From NCBI GenBank assembly GCA_902795935.1, contig CADBMS010000080.1, forward strand, positions 1 to 10,897: a stretch of 10,897 nucleotides of DNA, in the 5' to 3' direction. The stretch comes from an uncultured Methanobrevibacter sp. (GTDB lineage Archaea > Methanobacteriota > Methanobacteria > Methanobacteriales > Methanobacteriaceae). Shown here piece by piece: positions 1 through 6,343 of this stretch. The position numbers and the translations under genes are program-made. The notes below the pieces were generated by a model that made no database searches, was not told where the DNA came from, and saw only the letters and a program-made list of their open reading frames with translations. Within the stretch, counting starts at the first letter, position 1. Each line of letters opens with the position of its first letter.

Positions 1-1
1 A

Positions 2-1027
2 GTTTATAATTATGCAAATATTGCATCATATTATAAAACTAAACATAAATTACCAAGCTATATAAATGTAGCAGATAAGGTATTTAATACTACTAATCAA
101 AATTCTAATGTAAAAGTTTCTAATGCAAGTTCACTAACATTAAGTGAAATATATGTTGCAGCTACGAAAATTAGAAGTTATATAGAAAGCACTGGCAAAT
201 TACCAAACAATATTATTGTTAACAATAAACAAGTAATAATGGCGGACTTTTTAGATGTGTTTTCACAAACTCTATTAAAACTTAATAAAAGAGAAAATAT
301 AACTAAAATCAACATTAGAAATTTAAATTACAACAACTTTAATGGTTCCAATTATGTTCAAGGAAATATTAAAAAAGTAGACTATATTGCATTAGCACAA
401 GCTATTGAGGATTATATTGATACAAATAATAAAACTCCTAATGTTTTAAATACGAGTATTGGGGAAATGCAATTTAGAACAATGATTTACACTTTAACTA
501 AATCAATCACTTATTATAAAAATAATTCTAAACTTGCAACTTATGCATCTATATCTGATGCAGTATTTGTAGAATATAATTCAATAAAGTATTTAATCAA
601 TACAAAGAATTGTCAAGTGAATAATTCAAAAATAAAGAGTTTAGCATCTGCATTGATTAAAGGATCATCAAATAATTGGTCTAAAGCAGAAAAAATATTT
701 AATTATGTTCGTAATTTAATTAATTATAGTTTTTACTATAATACTAAAAAAGGTGCTTTAAAAACTTTAAGTTCTAAATCAGGTAACTGTGTAGATACCA
801 CTCATTTAGTAATTGCTCTTTTCAGAGCAGCAAAATTACCTTCTAGGTATGTTCATGGTGTTTGTAATTTCCGTAGTGGCTTAGTCGTTGGTCATGTATG
901 GGCCGAAGTCTATGTTAATGGTAAATGGGTTTCAGCTGATGGAACTAGTAACTATAATAGTTTAGGTAAAATAGTCAACTGGAATAAAGCAAAAATTTAT
1001 AATAGGTATATTGAATTACAATTTTAA
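2..1027 (+). CDS. Pseudomurein-binding transglutaminase-like surface protein (5' truncated)
   Basis: Partial gene: the frame is open from base 2 to the TAA at 1025-1027, giving 341 residues in the window, so the ATG at 239 is internal and not the start. Residues about 1-33, 45-93 and 125-172 are degenerate copies of the pseudomurein-binding repeat; the clearest runs from SLTLSEIYVAATKI through STGKLPNNI. The C-terminal 130 residues are a transglutaminase-like domain with a plausible Cys-His-Asp triad: C263 in SGNCVDTTH, H298 in VGHVWAEVY and D313 in SADGTSN. Family knowledge: this pairing occurs in Methanobacteriales wall proteins and resembles the pseudomurein endoisopeptidases PeiW and PeiP. 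By inference it acts outside the cell on pseudomurein, either cutting or cross-linking peptide bonds. The signal peptide and further repeats should lie left of the window. It converges on the pilin-like operon. Domain call is firm; the exact reaction is not. Confidence 0.88.
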   Translation, partial: VYNYANIASYYKTKHKLPSYINVADKVFNTTNQNSNVKVSNASSLTLSEIYVAATKIRSYIESTGKLPNNIIVNNKQVIMADFLDVFSQTLLKLNKRENITKINIRNLNYNNFNGSNYVQGNIKKVDYIALAQAIEDYIDTNNKTPNVLNTSIGEMQFRTMIYTLTKSITYYKNNSKLATYASISDAVFVEYNSIKYLINTKNCQVNNSKIKSLASALIKGSSNNWSKAEKIFNYVRNLINYSFYYNTKKGALKTLSSKSGNCVDTTHLVIALFRAAKLPSRYVHGVCNFRSGLVVGHVWAEVYVNGKWVSADGTSNYNSLGKIVNWNKAKIYNRYIELQF

Positions 1028-1041
1028 AAATTGTATATATA

Positions 1042-1073
1042 CTTTTATTTTTCTTTATTTTTTAGCTCATAAT
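1042..1073 (+). terminator. Poly-T tract after the surface transglutaminase
   Basis: Fifteen bases after the stop codon there is a run of T tracts (TTTTATTTTT, then CTTTATTTTTT) without a convincing hairpin. Archaeal RNA polymerase terminates at such U-rich stretches, so this probably ends the left-edge transcript before it runs into the convergent gene. Seen in sequence; the function is inferred. Confidence 0.5.
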
Positions 1074-1118
1074 ATTATTAGTATCATGATTTGCAGTGTT
1101 CGTTGATTTTTAGATATA

Positions 1119-2108
1119 TTATATCCAATTTTCTATGTAGACGTAACATGTTTGTTTTTTAAAGTATTCTGGTTTTATATACTTTGAATTTATATTTTTA
1201 GGAAGTTTTACTAAATAAATTTTGACATTTGAATTTTTAGGCCCATATATATGCATCCAAATTGTTGTTGTGTTTTTAGAGATTATGCTTGCTTTTATTT
1301 TATTATTTAATTTTATGGCACTGTTTTGTAATGGACTAGTATAATTATATGCTTCTTCAGTAGAATCTATAATCCATTTAAATGATGAAATTTGACCTTC
1401 AGATAAAATATAGTAATCATTAGTTTCTAATTCGTTAAGATTCACTTGAAATTGTTTGCAGAGCCATCTGTTTTGCGGAGAATATTCTTGGTTATTGCTG
1501 TGGTTGTATTTTGTTGTTATACCATCATGGTGACATATTTTTAGTTTTCCTTTGTCTATGTTTTCACTAATTGGATATAGTTTTTCTAGTGTTTCTGTTG
1601 TCCATGTTATTTCTAATACTTTGTATTCACTCAAAAAATCACATATGGCTGTTCTATTAACGGTTACTATTTCTTTAGATTTTTTATTATTTTTATTGTT
1701 TATGATTATTGGTTTTATTCGTGTATCTTGCGGTGTTATTGTTATTTTTGTTTGTTGTTTGTTTTTGTAGATTTTTGGTAATAGAGTATTGGATTCTTTT
1801 TTTAATTTCTCTATTTTTTTCCAAGATAATGTGTTTTGGTTTGGATTTTTTAATCCGGGAATATTTTTATGGCTGTTTATTGTTTCCCAGTTTATTGGAG
1901 TGCCTGGTGTTTCTAATAGAATGTCTGTTGTTTCTATTGTTTGATGTTCTATTGCATAAGTGTGTGCTGTTGAACTTATTTTTTGTGTTTCATAGCTTAG
2001 TGTGTTTGCAGATATTCCAAGAATTATTGTGATTATTATTAGGCTCATGTGCAGATCTAGTGATAGTACAAATCCTTGTTGATTGTTTTTTAGTTTATTA
2101 CTAGTCAT
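1119..2108 (-). CDS. Pilin-like secreted protein, second gene of a two-gene operon
   Basis: Unnamed 329-residue protein. After a short polar leader (MTSNKLKNNQQG) comes a hydrophobic segment, residues 13-36 (FVLSLDLHMSLIIITIILG...), the layout of a type IV pilin-like precursor cut after the glycine. Residues 65-86 contain LETPGTPINWE and NIPGL; a motif of the form tPG-P-nWE is, to my recollection, common just after the N-terminal helix of archaeal pilin-like proteins. The rest is extracellular-type, Asn/Lys/Thr/Ile-rich, with cysteines at 156, 192, 217 and 321. I chose the ATG at 2108 because it gives a compact leader and follows the upstream stop codon by one base; the longer frame from 2141 would overlap the upstream gene by 32 bases. 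It is likely translationally coupled to its partner. Role as minor pilin or surface subunit is inference; no specific function is recognised. Confidence 0.75.
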   Translation of the reverse strand: MTSNKLKNNQQGFVLSLDLHMSLIIITIILGISANTLSYETQKISSTAHTYAIEHQTIETTDILLETPGTPINWETINSHKNIPGLKNPNQNTLSWKKIEKLKKESNTLLPKIYKNKQQTKITITPQDTRIKPIIINNKNNKKSKEIVTVNRTAICDFLSEYKVLEITWTTETLEKLYPISENIDKGKLKICHHDGITTKYNHSNNQEYSPQNRWLCKQFQVNLNELETNDYYILSEGQISSFKWIIDSTEEAYNYTSPLQNSAIKLNNKIKASIISKNTTTIWMHIYGPKNSNVKIYLVKLPKNINSKYIKPEYFKKQTCYVYIENWI

Positions 2109-2109
2109 T

Positions 2110-3054
2110 TTATATGGTTCCATATTTTTTGCTATGTGCATTGTCTAGTATAATGTAATAACTAGAGTTATTATATTCTGCGTATGTTTTATTTTCACCA
2201 GGATAAGAATTTTCATTAAAGATTACATGATCAATTGAGCATGTTGCATTTATTGTTGTGTTGTTTAATTCTATTGAATTTGGTTGTATGAATGTTTCTA
2301 TTCCATAATGGGGGCAATTACTTTTTCCTTCTAATCTACAGAGATAACATGCTCCATCTTTGCTTTCATGGTAATATTTGTTTTGAAGGCAGTTTTTTAT
2401 TATGTTTTTGTTTTTATGTTGTGTATATGGTGTGTAGGGGCATTTTGTTATGTAATATGGGCTTGTTGCATTTTGATAAATTTCGGTATTGTTTAGTTTT
2501 TTATTTTTAAGGTATTTTTGGAGTTGATTTTCATATTTAATCGTATTTTGATCATGTTTTAATGTTTCATATTGTTTTGTTTCTAAATGTGGTATTGGAT
2601 CAGATAATTTTTCTATGTCAATATATTCTGTGTTTTCTTCTTCTTGTTTGATTCTTTCTTTTTCTATTTTTATTGTGTATTGTACTTTTATTTGGAATGA
2701 ATCATCTGGATTTGTTTTTATATCAGTTATTGTGACAATTATATTTTTTGTTTTATATATTTCTTTCATTTTTCTATTTAATTCATTTATTAAATATTCT
2801 GTTGAGTTTTTTAGTGGTGTTTTTGTTGTGATTATTTTATTTGTTGTTTGTATTAGTGTTTCTTTTATTTCGCTGTTCATGTTTTGTTTTATATCTTTTG
2901 TTTGGTAGTTTATTGTTTTTGAGTGTATTGAATGAACTGTTGTTTCATTTATACTGTTATTTTGGTTGATTATTGTTATTCCGATAATTGATAGGGGTAT
3001 TAAAAGTAGTAGTGTTGTTGCGTTTATTATGTATCCTTTTTGATTTTTTTTCAT
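2110..3054 (-). CDS. Pilin-like secreted protein with a cysteine cluster, first gene of the operon
   Basis: Unnamed 314-residue protein. The leader MKKNQKG is followed by a hydrophobic helix (residues 8-30, YIINATTLLLLIPLSIIGITII), again like a class III/type IV pilin precursor. Residues 35-180 are charged and probably helical. The C-terminal third holds six cysteines (205, 222, 236, 239, 247, 272), including ACYLCRLEGKSNCPHYG, which suggests a disulfide-bonded or metal-binding extracellular domain. More than ten N-x-S/T sequons fit a glycosylated surface protein. The start is supported by GGAAGTGA at 3059-3066, four bases upstream of the ATG. The coding strand is strikingly poor in G, so the plus strand reads as long TTG/TTT runs. 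It is co-transcribed with the next gene (one-base gap), so the two products probably assemble together. A structural or adhesion role is inferred only. Confidence 0.75.
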   Translation of the reverse strand: MKKNQKGYIINATTLLLLIPLSIIGITIINQNNSINETTVHSIHSKTINYQTKDIKQNMNSEIKETLIQTTNKIITTKTPLKNSTEYLINELNRKMKEIYKTKNIIVTITDIKTNPDDSFQIKVQYTIKIEKERIKQEEENTEYIDIEKLSDPIPHLETKQYETLKHDQNTIKYENQLQKYLKNKKLNNTEIYQNATSPYYITKCPYTPYTQHKNKNIIKNCLQNKYYHESKDGACYLCRLEGKSNCPHYGIETFIQPNSIELNNTTINATCSIDHVIFNENSYPGENKTYAEYNNSSYYIILDNAHSKKYGTI

Positions 3055-3058
3055 ATTT

Positions 3059-3066
3059 TCACTTCC
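3059..3066 (-). promoter_or_regulatory. Ribosome binding site of the pilin-like operon
   Basis: On the minus strand GGAAGTGA sits four bases before the ATG at 3054. It differs by one base from the methanogen consensus GGAGGTGA, and it fixes the start of the first pilin-like gene. Confidence 0.6.
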
Positions 3067-3098
3067 TAATTATTACATAATTATAGTATTGTATTACT

Positions 3099-3106
3099 TA
3101 TTTATA
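3099..3106 (-). promoter_or_regulatory. Candidate TATA box for the pilin-like operon
   Basis: On the minus strand this reads TATAAATA. With the usual archaeal spacing of about 25 bases, transcription would begin near 3075 and give a leader of about 20 bases containing the ribosome binding site. AT-rich sequence makes chance matches common, so confidence is modest. Confidence 0.35.
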
Positions 3107-3340
3107 TGTATTACTAAATTTAAATATTTTAATAAAATACAATTATCCTTAATATTAATTCATAGTAGTTCAAAATTAATTGATTAATAGAAAATAAAAT
3201 AAGTGTTAAATAAGCTTTTAAAATGAATAAAACAACATAATATTCTTTTTTAATAAACATATTCTATTAAAATTAATAATTTTCAATGTCAGTTAAATAG
3301 TAATCTTTAATTATAATTTAATAACATAAATTAGAATTAA

Positions 3341-3348
3341 TATAAAAA
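3341..3348 (+). promoter_or_regulatory. Candidate TATA box for the sequon-rich secreted protein
   Basis: TATAAAAA lies about 60 bases upstream of the ATG at 3408. It would place the transcript start near 3370, leaving a leader of about 38 bases. Chance matches are likely in this composition. Confidence 0.35.
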
Positions 3349-3397
3349 ATAATAAAAATTAGAAAAAAACGCACGATTATAGTAGAAATAACACAGT

Positions 3398-3401
3398 GGA
3401 G
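3398..3401 (+). promoter_or_regulatory. Ribosome binding site that decides the start of the 3408 gene
   Basis: GGAG within GTGGAG lies six bases before the ATG at 3408. The GTG at 3396, the longest in-frame start, overlaps this Shine-Dalgarno sequence and is more likely part of it than a start codon. Confidence 0.6.
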
Positions 3402-3407
3402 AAATTC

Positions 3408-4079
3408 ATGATAAAAAAAAATACTATTTACATAATTATGATAGTAATTATTAGTTTATTCTCCATAGTTATATTGTCTGAACGCAATATTGTTATAGAA
3501 ATATCCAATGAAACCATTCAAACACAAACACATATCTATAAAGATAATATAAGCATAAATAATATTTCTTATAAAGTTGGAGAAAAAGAAAATAATACTG
3601 GAGTGCCTAAAGCAGTAATATCTGCTTTTAGTAATGATGCACTCAAGTGGGAATATTACAATGAAACATACCAATATAGCCAATTAAGAAAAATAAAATA
3701 TTTAAATGATACTTTGTACGCAGTAGGTTCAGAATACAATAATCAGTATGGGACTGAAAAAATAATGATACTTTCACTTAATGCAAGCACTGGCACTTTA
3801 AATTGGAAATATTATAATGATTCCTTTAAATTTAGTAGATTGAACACATTAACTATTTACAATAATACACTTTACTGCGGAGGATATGAGTCTAATAATG
3901 CTTTAATAATGTCTTTAACATTAAATGGAACTTTAAAAGGAAAAAATATTGTTAATAATTCAAATATGAGTGAAATTAAAGAAATTACATTTAAAAATAA
4001 TGAATTATGTTGTGAAGCGAAGTTGTGGAATAATAAAAGTATTAATTTAGCTTTACCAATAACTCAAATAAATTTTTAA
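3408..4079 (+). CDS. Small secreted, sequon-rich protein with two propeller-like repeats
   Basis: Unrecognised 223-residue protein. Residues 1-24 (MIKKN, then a long Ile/Leu/Met run) form a signal peptide or membrane anchor. Two similar blocks start at about residue 80 (LKWEYYNETYQYSQL) and 131 (LNWKYYNDSFKFSRL). Each continues with an N-T-L-Y-x-x-G strand and an IM-x-LSLN or IMSLTLN strand, so the repeat period is about 52 residues; a third, degraded copy may begin near 175. The pattern resembles blades of a PQQ or delta-60 type beta-propeller, but two or three blades are too few for a closed ring, so it may be a fragment or may oligomerise. There are thirteen N-x-S/T sequons, fitting an N-glycosylated surface protein. 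It has its own promoter, diverges from the pilin-like operon and is followed by TATCTTTTTT at 4093-4102. A surface role is inferred. Confidence 0.7.
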   Translation: MIKKNTIYIIMIVIISLFSIVILSERNIVIEISNETIQTQTHIYKDNISINNISYKVGEKENNTGVPKAVISAFSNDALKWEYYNETYQYSQLRKIKYLNDTLYAVGSEYNNQYGTEKIMILSLNASTGTLNWKYYNDSFKFSRLNTLTIYNNTLYCGGYESNNALIMSLTLNGTLKGKNIVNNSNMSEIKEITFKNNELCCEAKLWNNKSINLALPITQINF

Positions 4080-4256
4080 ACATTTTCTTAAATATCTTTT
4101 TTATATTAATTTCTAAAATTTAATAACTAATGATTAATCTTAGAATGAAAATTAATATTTCAAAATCATATTTAAATTTTAAAACATCTGTCTATTAAAA
4201 AAATTTTTAATTTATTTTTTATTAATTAATGTGAAATTTATTTAAACAAAGTGTAA

Positions 4257-4280
4257 TACTATATAAAATCTTATATAGTA
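4257..4280. promoter_or_regulatory. Perfect 10-bp inverted repeat overlapping the DUF35 promoter
   Basis: The arms TACTATATAA (4257-4266) and TTATATAGTA (4271-4280) are exact reverse complements around AATC. The left arm overlaps a good TATA box, TATATAAA at 4260-4267, which would start transcription near 4290 and give a leader of about 37 bases before the ATG at 4327. A protein bound here would block TBP, so the element is a plausible repressor operator. A very similar element precedes cfbA at 5742-5764. The repeat is seen directly; the operator role is inferred. Confidence 0.5.
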
Positions 4281-4326
4281 CGTAAAAAGATAATTCAACT
4301 TAATAATATAATTATGGTGATAAAAT

Positions 4327-4725
4327 ATGTCTGATACAGTACGCGCATGGCGCCATATTTCACAAAGATATAATCTTATAGGTTCTAAATGTACTGAATG
4401 TGATACAACTTTTTTCCCATCTAGAACTATTTGTCCTAATTGCAGGAGAAAAGGTAATTTAGAACCATTTACATTTTCAGGTAAAGGTAAAATTCATAGT
4501 TTTTCAGTTATTAATAGTCCTCCATCACAATTTAAAAAAATAGCACCGTATGTTGTAGCAATAATAGATTTAGAAGAAGGGGCTAGAGTAACAAGTCAAA
4601 TTGTAGATATTGGTCTAGATGAAGTAGAAATCGGTGACGAAGTAGAAATGGTATTTAGAAAAATTGATGAAGATGGAGAAGGTGGAGTAATTTCTTATGG
4701 ATTCAAATTCAGACTTAAAAAATAA
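4327..4725 (+). CDS. DUF35 zinc-ribbon/OB-fold acyl-CoA-binding protein
   Basis: A 132-residue protein of the archaeal DUF35 family. The N-terminal rubredoxin-like zinc ribbon has C22, C25, C36 and C39 (KCTEC and ICPNC). An OB-fold follows (residues about 45-130), with the typical GKGKIHSFSVI strand, APYVVAIIDLEEG, and a C-terminal EIGDEVEMVF. Family knowledge: in archaea such proteins form a channel-sharing complex with acetyl-CoA acetyltransferase and HMG-CoA synthase at the start of the mevalonate pathway. Neither partner gene lies in this window, so here the gene is separated from them or serves another thiolase-like enzyme. GGTGAT at 4316-4321 lies five bases before the ATG and supports the start. 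The 3' end overlaps the chelatase gene by 29 bases, so the two are almost certainly co-transcribed. Confidence 0.88.
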   Translation: MSDTVRAWRHISQRYNLIGSKCTECDTTFFPSRTICPNCRRKGNLEPFTFSGKGKIHSFSVINSPPSQFKKIAPYVVAIIDLEEGARVTSQIVDIGLDEVEIGDEVEMVFRKIDEDGEGGVISYGFKFRLKK

Positions 4726-5617
4726 TTCAGATATTGGAATTTTACTTATCAGTCATGGTAGTAGCCTACCAATATCTAAAGAAACTTTCACAAAAATTAG
4801 AGATAAATATATTGATTTAACTGGTTTAAATACTGAAGTGGGCTATATGAAGGTTGAAAAACCATCACTTCTGGATGCTATTAAATTATTAAATAAAAAT
4901 GAAAATTTAACTCGTATAATGGCCATGCCGGTATTTTTAGCACCAGGTATCCATACACGTATTGATATACCACTCATTCTTGGTTTAAAACCATTGGAAG
5001 AAGATCCTAGATATCCTAATGGTGATTATCCAAAAGGCCACTATTTATATGGCTTGAAAAAACCCGATTTTGAAGGAAATATTGATTTATTAAATCCTAT
5101 TGGGCCTGATGATGATTTAATTGCTTTTATTAACAAACGTGTAGATTCTGCAATTGAATATTCTAAATTAGACTCAAATGCTAAGACTGCTGTTTTACTT
5201 GTTAGTCATGGTAGTCGTTTGAACTATAATAAAGAATTTATTTCAGCACTTTATGAAAAATATGATGCAACTGTTGATTATCCAGTAACTTTTGGATTTA
5301 TGGAATTAGTTAGTCCAAATATTCCAGAATCTATTAATACTTTAAATGATAGTGATGATTTTGATAGATTAGTTGTAGTTCCAGTATTTATTTCTCCAGG
5401 TGTTCATACAACTCGTGATATTCCAACTATTTTAGGTTTAATTGAAGCTGAACATACTCATGGGCATAGTCATGATGGCCATCATCATCACCATCATCAT
5501 CGCCATGATGATATTGAATTAAATTTTGATGGTGAAATATTATATTGTGATCCTATAGGGGCAGATGATATTTTAATTAAAATTATTGATAAAAATATTA
5601 AAAGTGCTTTAGAATAG
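4697..5617 (+). CDS. cbiX: Two-domain CbiX-type sirohydrochlorin chelatase with histidine-rich loop
   Basis: A 306-residue protein made of two CbiX modules. Each keeps both metal-binding histidines of the family: H20 (LLISHGSS) and H86 (PGIHTRIDIP) in the first, H171 (LLVSHGSR) and H237 (PGVHTTRDIP) in the second. Residues 253-270 of the second module are a histidine-rich loop; the same place in the first module holds a Pro/Gly/Tyr-rich loop (about 100-125). Both modules end in a PIG-x-DD helix, so an internal duplication is evident. The family inserts Co2+ or Ni2+ into sirohydrochlorin for cobalamin or F430. Single-domain forms are usual in archaea, while the two-domain, His-rich layout resembles long bacterial CbiX. 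GGTGGAG at 4681-4687 lies nine bases before the ATG, inside the upstream gene. By inference it is the cobaltochelatase and its neighbour the nickel enzyme; metal preference cannot be read from sequence. Confidence 0.88.
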   Translation: MDSNSDLKNNSDIGILLISHGSSLPISKETFTKIRDKYIDLTGLNTEVGYMKVEKPSLLDAIKLLNKNENLTRIMAMPVFLAPGIHTRIDIPLILGLKPLEEDPRYPNGDYPKGHYLYGLKKPDFEGNIDLLNPIGPDDDLIAFINKRVDSAIEYSKLDSNAKTAVLLVSHGSRLNYNKEFISALYEKYDATVDYPVTFGFMELVSPNIPESINTLNDSDDFDRLVVVPVFISPGVHTTRDIPTILGLIEAEHTHGHSHDGHHHHHHHRHDDIELNFDGEILYCDPIGADDILIKIIDKNIKSALE

Positions 5618-5626
5618 CTGTTTTTA

Positions 5627-5665
5627 CTTTTGATTATTATTAATATATCAAAAGATTATTTTTTT
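5627..5665 (+). terminator. Hairpin plus T tract after the two-domain chelatase
   Basis: Ten bases after the stop codon, CTTTTGAT (5627-5634) and ATCAAAAG (5647-5654) form an 8-bp stem with a 12-base loop, followed by ATTA and seven T residues. This looks like a terminator separating the DUF35-chelatase transcript from cfbA. More T-rich tracts follow to about 5730. Confidence 0.5.
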
Positions 5666-5741
5666 ATTAATTTTTTATATATTATTTTTTATTTAAATAA
5701 TATGTATTATATTATTTTTTATTAATTTTTAAAATTATTTA

Positions 5742-5764
5742 TACTAATAAAATCTTATTAAGTA
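5742..5764. promoter_or_regulatory. Near-palindromic element upstream of cfbA, like the one before DUF35
   Basis: TACTAATAA (5742-5750), AATC, then TTATTAAGTA (5755-5764): the arms are reverse complements apart from one extra A. The layout and the core TAAAATCTTAT match the element at 4257-4280. It lies about 76 bases upstream of the cfbA start, overlaps AT-rich candidate TATA sequence (TTTATACTA, AATAAAA), and so is placed like the first element relative to the promoter. Shared control of both chelatase transcripts is inferred. Confidence 0.45.
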
Positions 5765-5774
5765 ATATAGAATT

Positions 5775-5795
5775 TAATTAAGGAAAACTTAATTA
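5775..5795 (+). promoter_or_regulatory. Small inverted repeat in the probable cfbA leader
   Basis: TAATTAAG and CTTAATTA form an 8-bp stem around GAAAA. If transcription starts just after the 5742-5764 element, this would be a hairpin in the 5' leader, 33 bases before the ATG. It is weak and AT-rich and may have no role. Confidence 0.25.
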
Positions 5796-5828
5796 TTAAT
5801 TGTTTATCAAAAAATAAGGAGATTTTAG

Positions 5829-6281
5829 ATGAGTAATAAAACTGGAGTTTTACTTATTAGTCATGGCAGTAGGTTAGGGTATGGTAGGCAAGTTATTGAA
5901 GATTTAGCTAAAATGTATCGTAAAACTACTGATTATGAAGTTATAACTGCATTTATGGAAATTTCTGAACCTACAATTCCTCAAGCAGTTAATGCCTTAC
6001 TTAAAAATAATGAAAATATTGAGCGTTTAATTGTGGTTCCTGTATTTTTAGCAGATGGTATGCATACTAAAAGAGATATCCCTAAAATTTTAGGAATTCT
6101 ATCTGAAGAAGATTCTGATATTCATGAAAAACATGAACATGGCCACCATCATCACCATCATCACCATGATCATGAATTAGAAACTCTTGATTTTGATGGT
6201 GAAATAATATATACTTCTCCTTTAGGTGCAGATTCACGTATTGTGGATATTATTTCTGATAGAGTTAAAAATGCCACATAA
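5829..6281 (+). CDS. cfbA: Sirohydrochlorin nickel/cobalt chelatase, small CbiX-S (CfbA) type
   Basis: A 150-residue single-domain chelatase, close to the usual 120-150 residues of archaeal CfbA/CbiX-S. The metal-binding histidines are H12 (LLISHGSRLGYG) and H79 (ADGMHTKRDIP). Residues 99-115 form a histidine-rich loop with eight consecutive His, and DFDGEIIYTSPLGAD closes the fold. Family knowledge: CfbA homodimers insert Ni2+ into sirohydrochlorin as the first committed step to coenzyme F430, the cofactor of methyl-coenzyme M reductase, and can also insert Co2+ for cobalamin. The sequence is closest by eye to the second module of the upstream two-domain chelatase. AAGGAGAT at 5816-5823 sits five bases before the ATG. 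It is probably transcribed alone: a terminator lies upstream and the next gene converges. The family call is firm; nickel specificity is inferred from the methanogen context. Confidence 0.88.
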   Translation: MSNKTGVLLISHGSRLGYGRQVIEDLAKMYRKTTDYEVITAFMEISEPTIPQAVNALLKNNENIERLIVVPVFLADGMHTKRDIPKILGILSEEDSDIHEKHEHGHHHHHHHHDHELETLDFDGEIIYTSPLGADSRIVDIISDRVKNAT

Positions 6282-6293
6282 TTATTTCAATTT

Positions 6294-6327
6294 ATTTATA
6301 AATAGAATATAATTTTATTTTATAAAT
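6294..6327. terminator. Possible shared terminator between convergent cfbA and gatD
   Basis: ATTTATAAA (6294-6302) and TTTATAAAT (6319-6327) make a 9-bp stem with a T-rich 16-base loop in the 62-base gap between two convergent genes. It could end transcripts from either side, but an AT-only stem is weak evidence. Confidence 0.3.
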
Positions 6328-6343
6328 ATTATGTCCTGAGTTA

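Larger units (their letters stand above)
3067..3395. other. AT-rich divergent intergenic region
   Basis: This spacer separates the minus-strand pilin-like operon from the plus-strand sequon-rich gene. I see no ORF of useful length, no GC-rich island that would mark a structured RNA, and no long repeat. It holds candidate TATA boxes for both directions (3099-3106 minus, 3341-3348 plus) and a heptamer, GTATTAC, repeated 17 bases apart at 3091 and 3108. Confidence 0.6.

Noticed and set aside
1552..2032. Two overlapping plus-strand reading frames opposite the second pilin-like gene
   Set aside because: They are Phe/Leu/Val-rich shadows of the minus-strand gene, with no ribosome binding site and no recognisable domain.
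2109..2141. Upstream start at 2141 for the second pilin-like gene
   Set aside because: It would overlap the first gene by 32 bases and add 11 residues to an otherwise typical short leader; the ATG at 2108 directly after the upstream stop fits better.
2292..2908. Plus-strand reading frames opposite the first pilin-like gene
   Set aside because: Their hydrophobic, membrane-like look comes from the T-rich complement of an Asn/Lys/Thr-rich gene; there are no supported starts.
3456..3683. Minus-strand frame inside the sequon-rich gene
   Set aside because: It is a shadow of a gene that has a clear ribosome binding site, N-terminal hydrophobic segment and repeats.
5477..5510. Engineered His-tag
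   Set aside because: Long histidine runs are natural in CbiX proteins, the run is internal, mixed with Gly, Asp and Arg, and a similar one occurs in the next gene.
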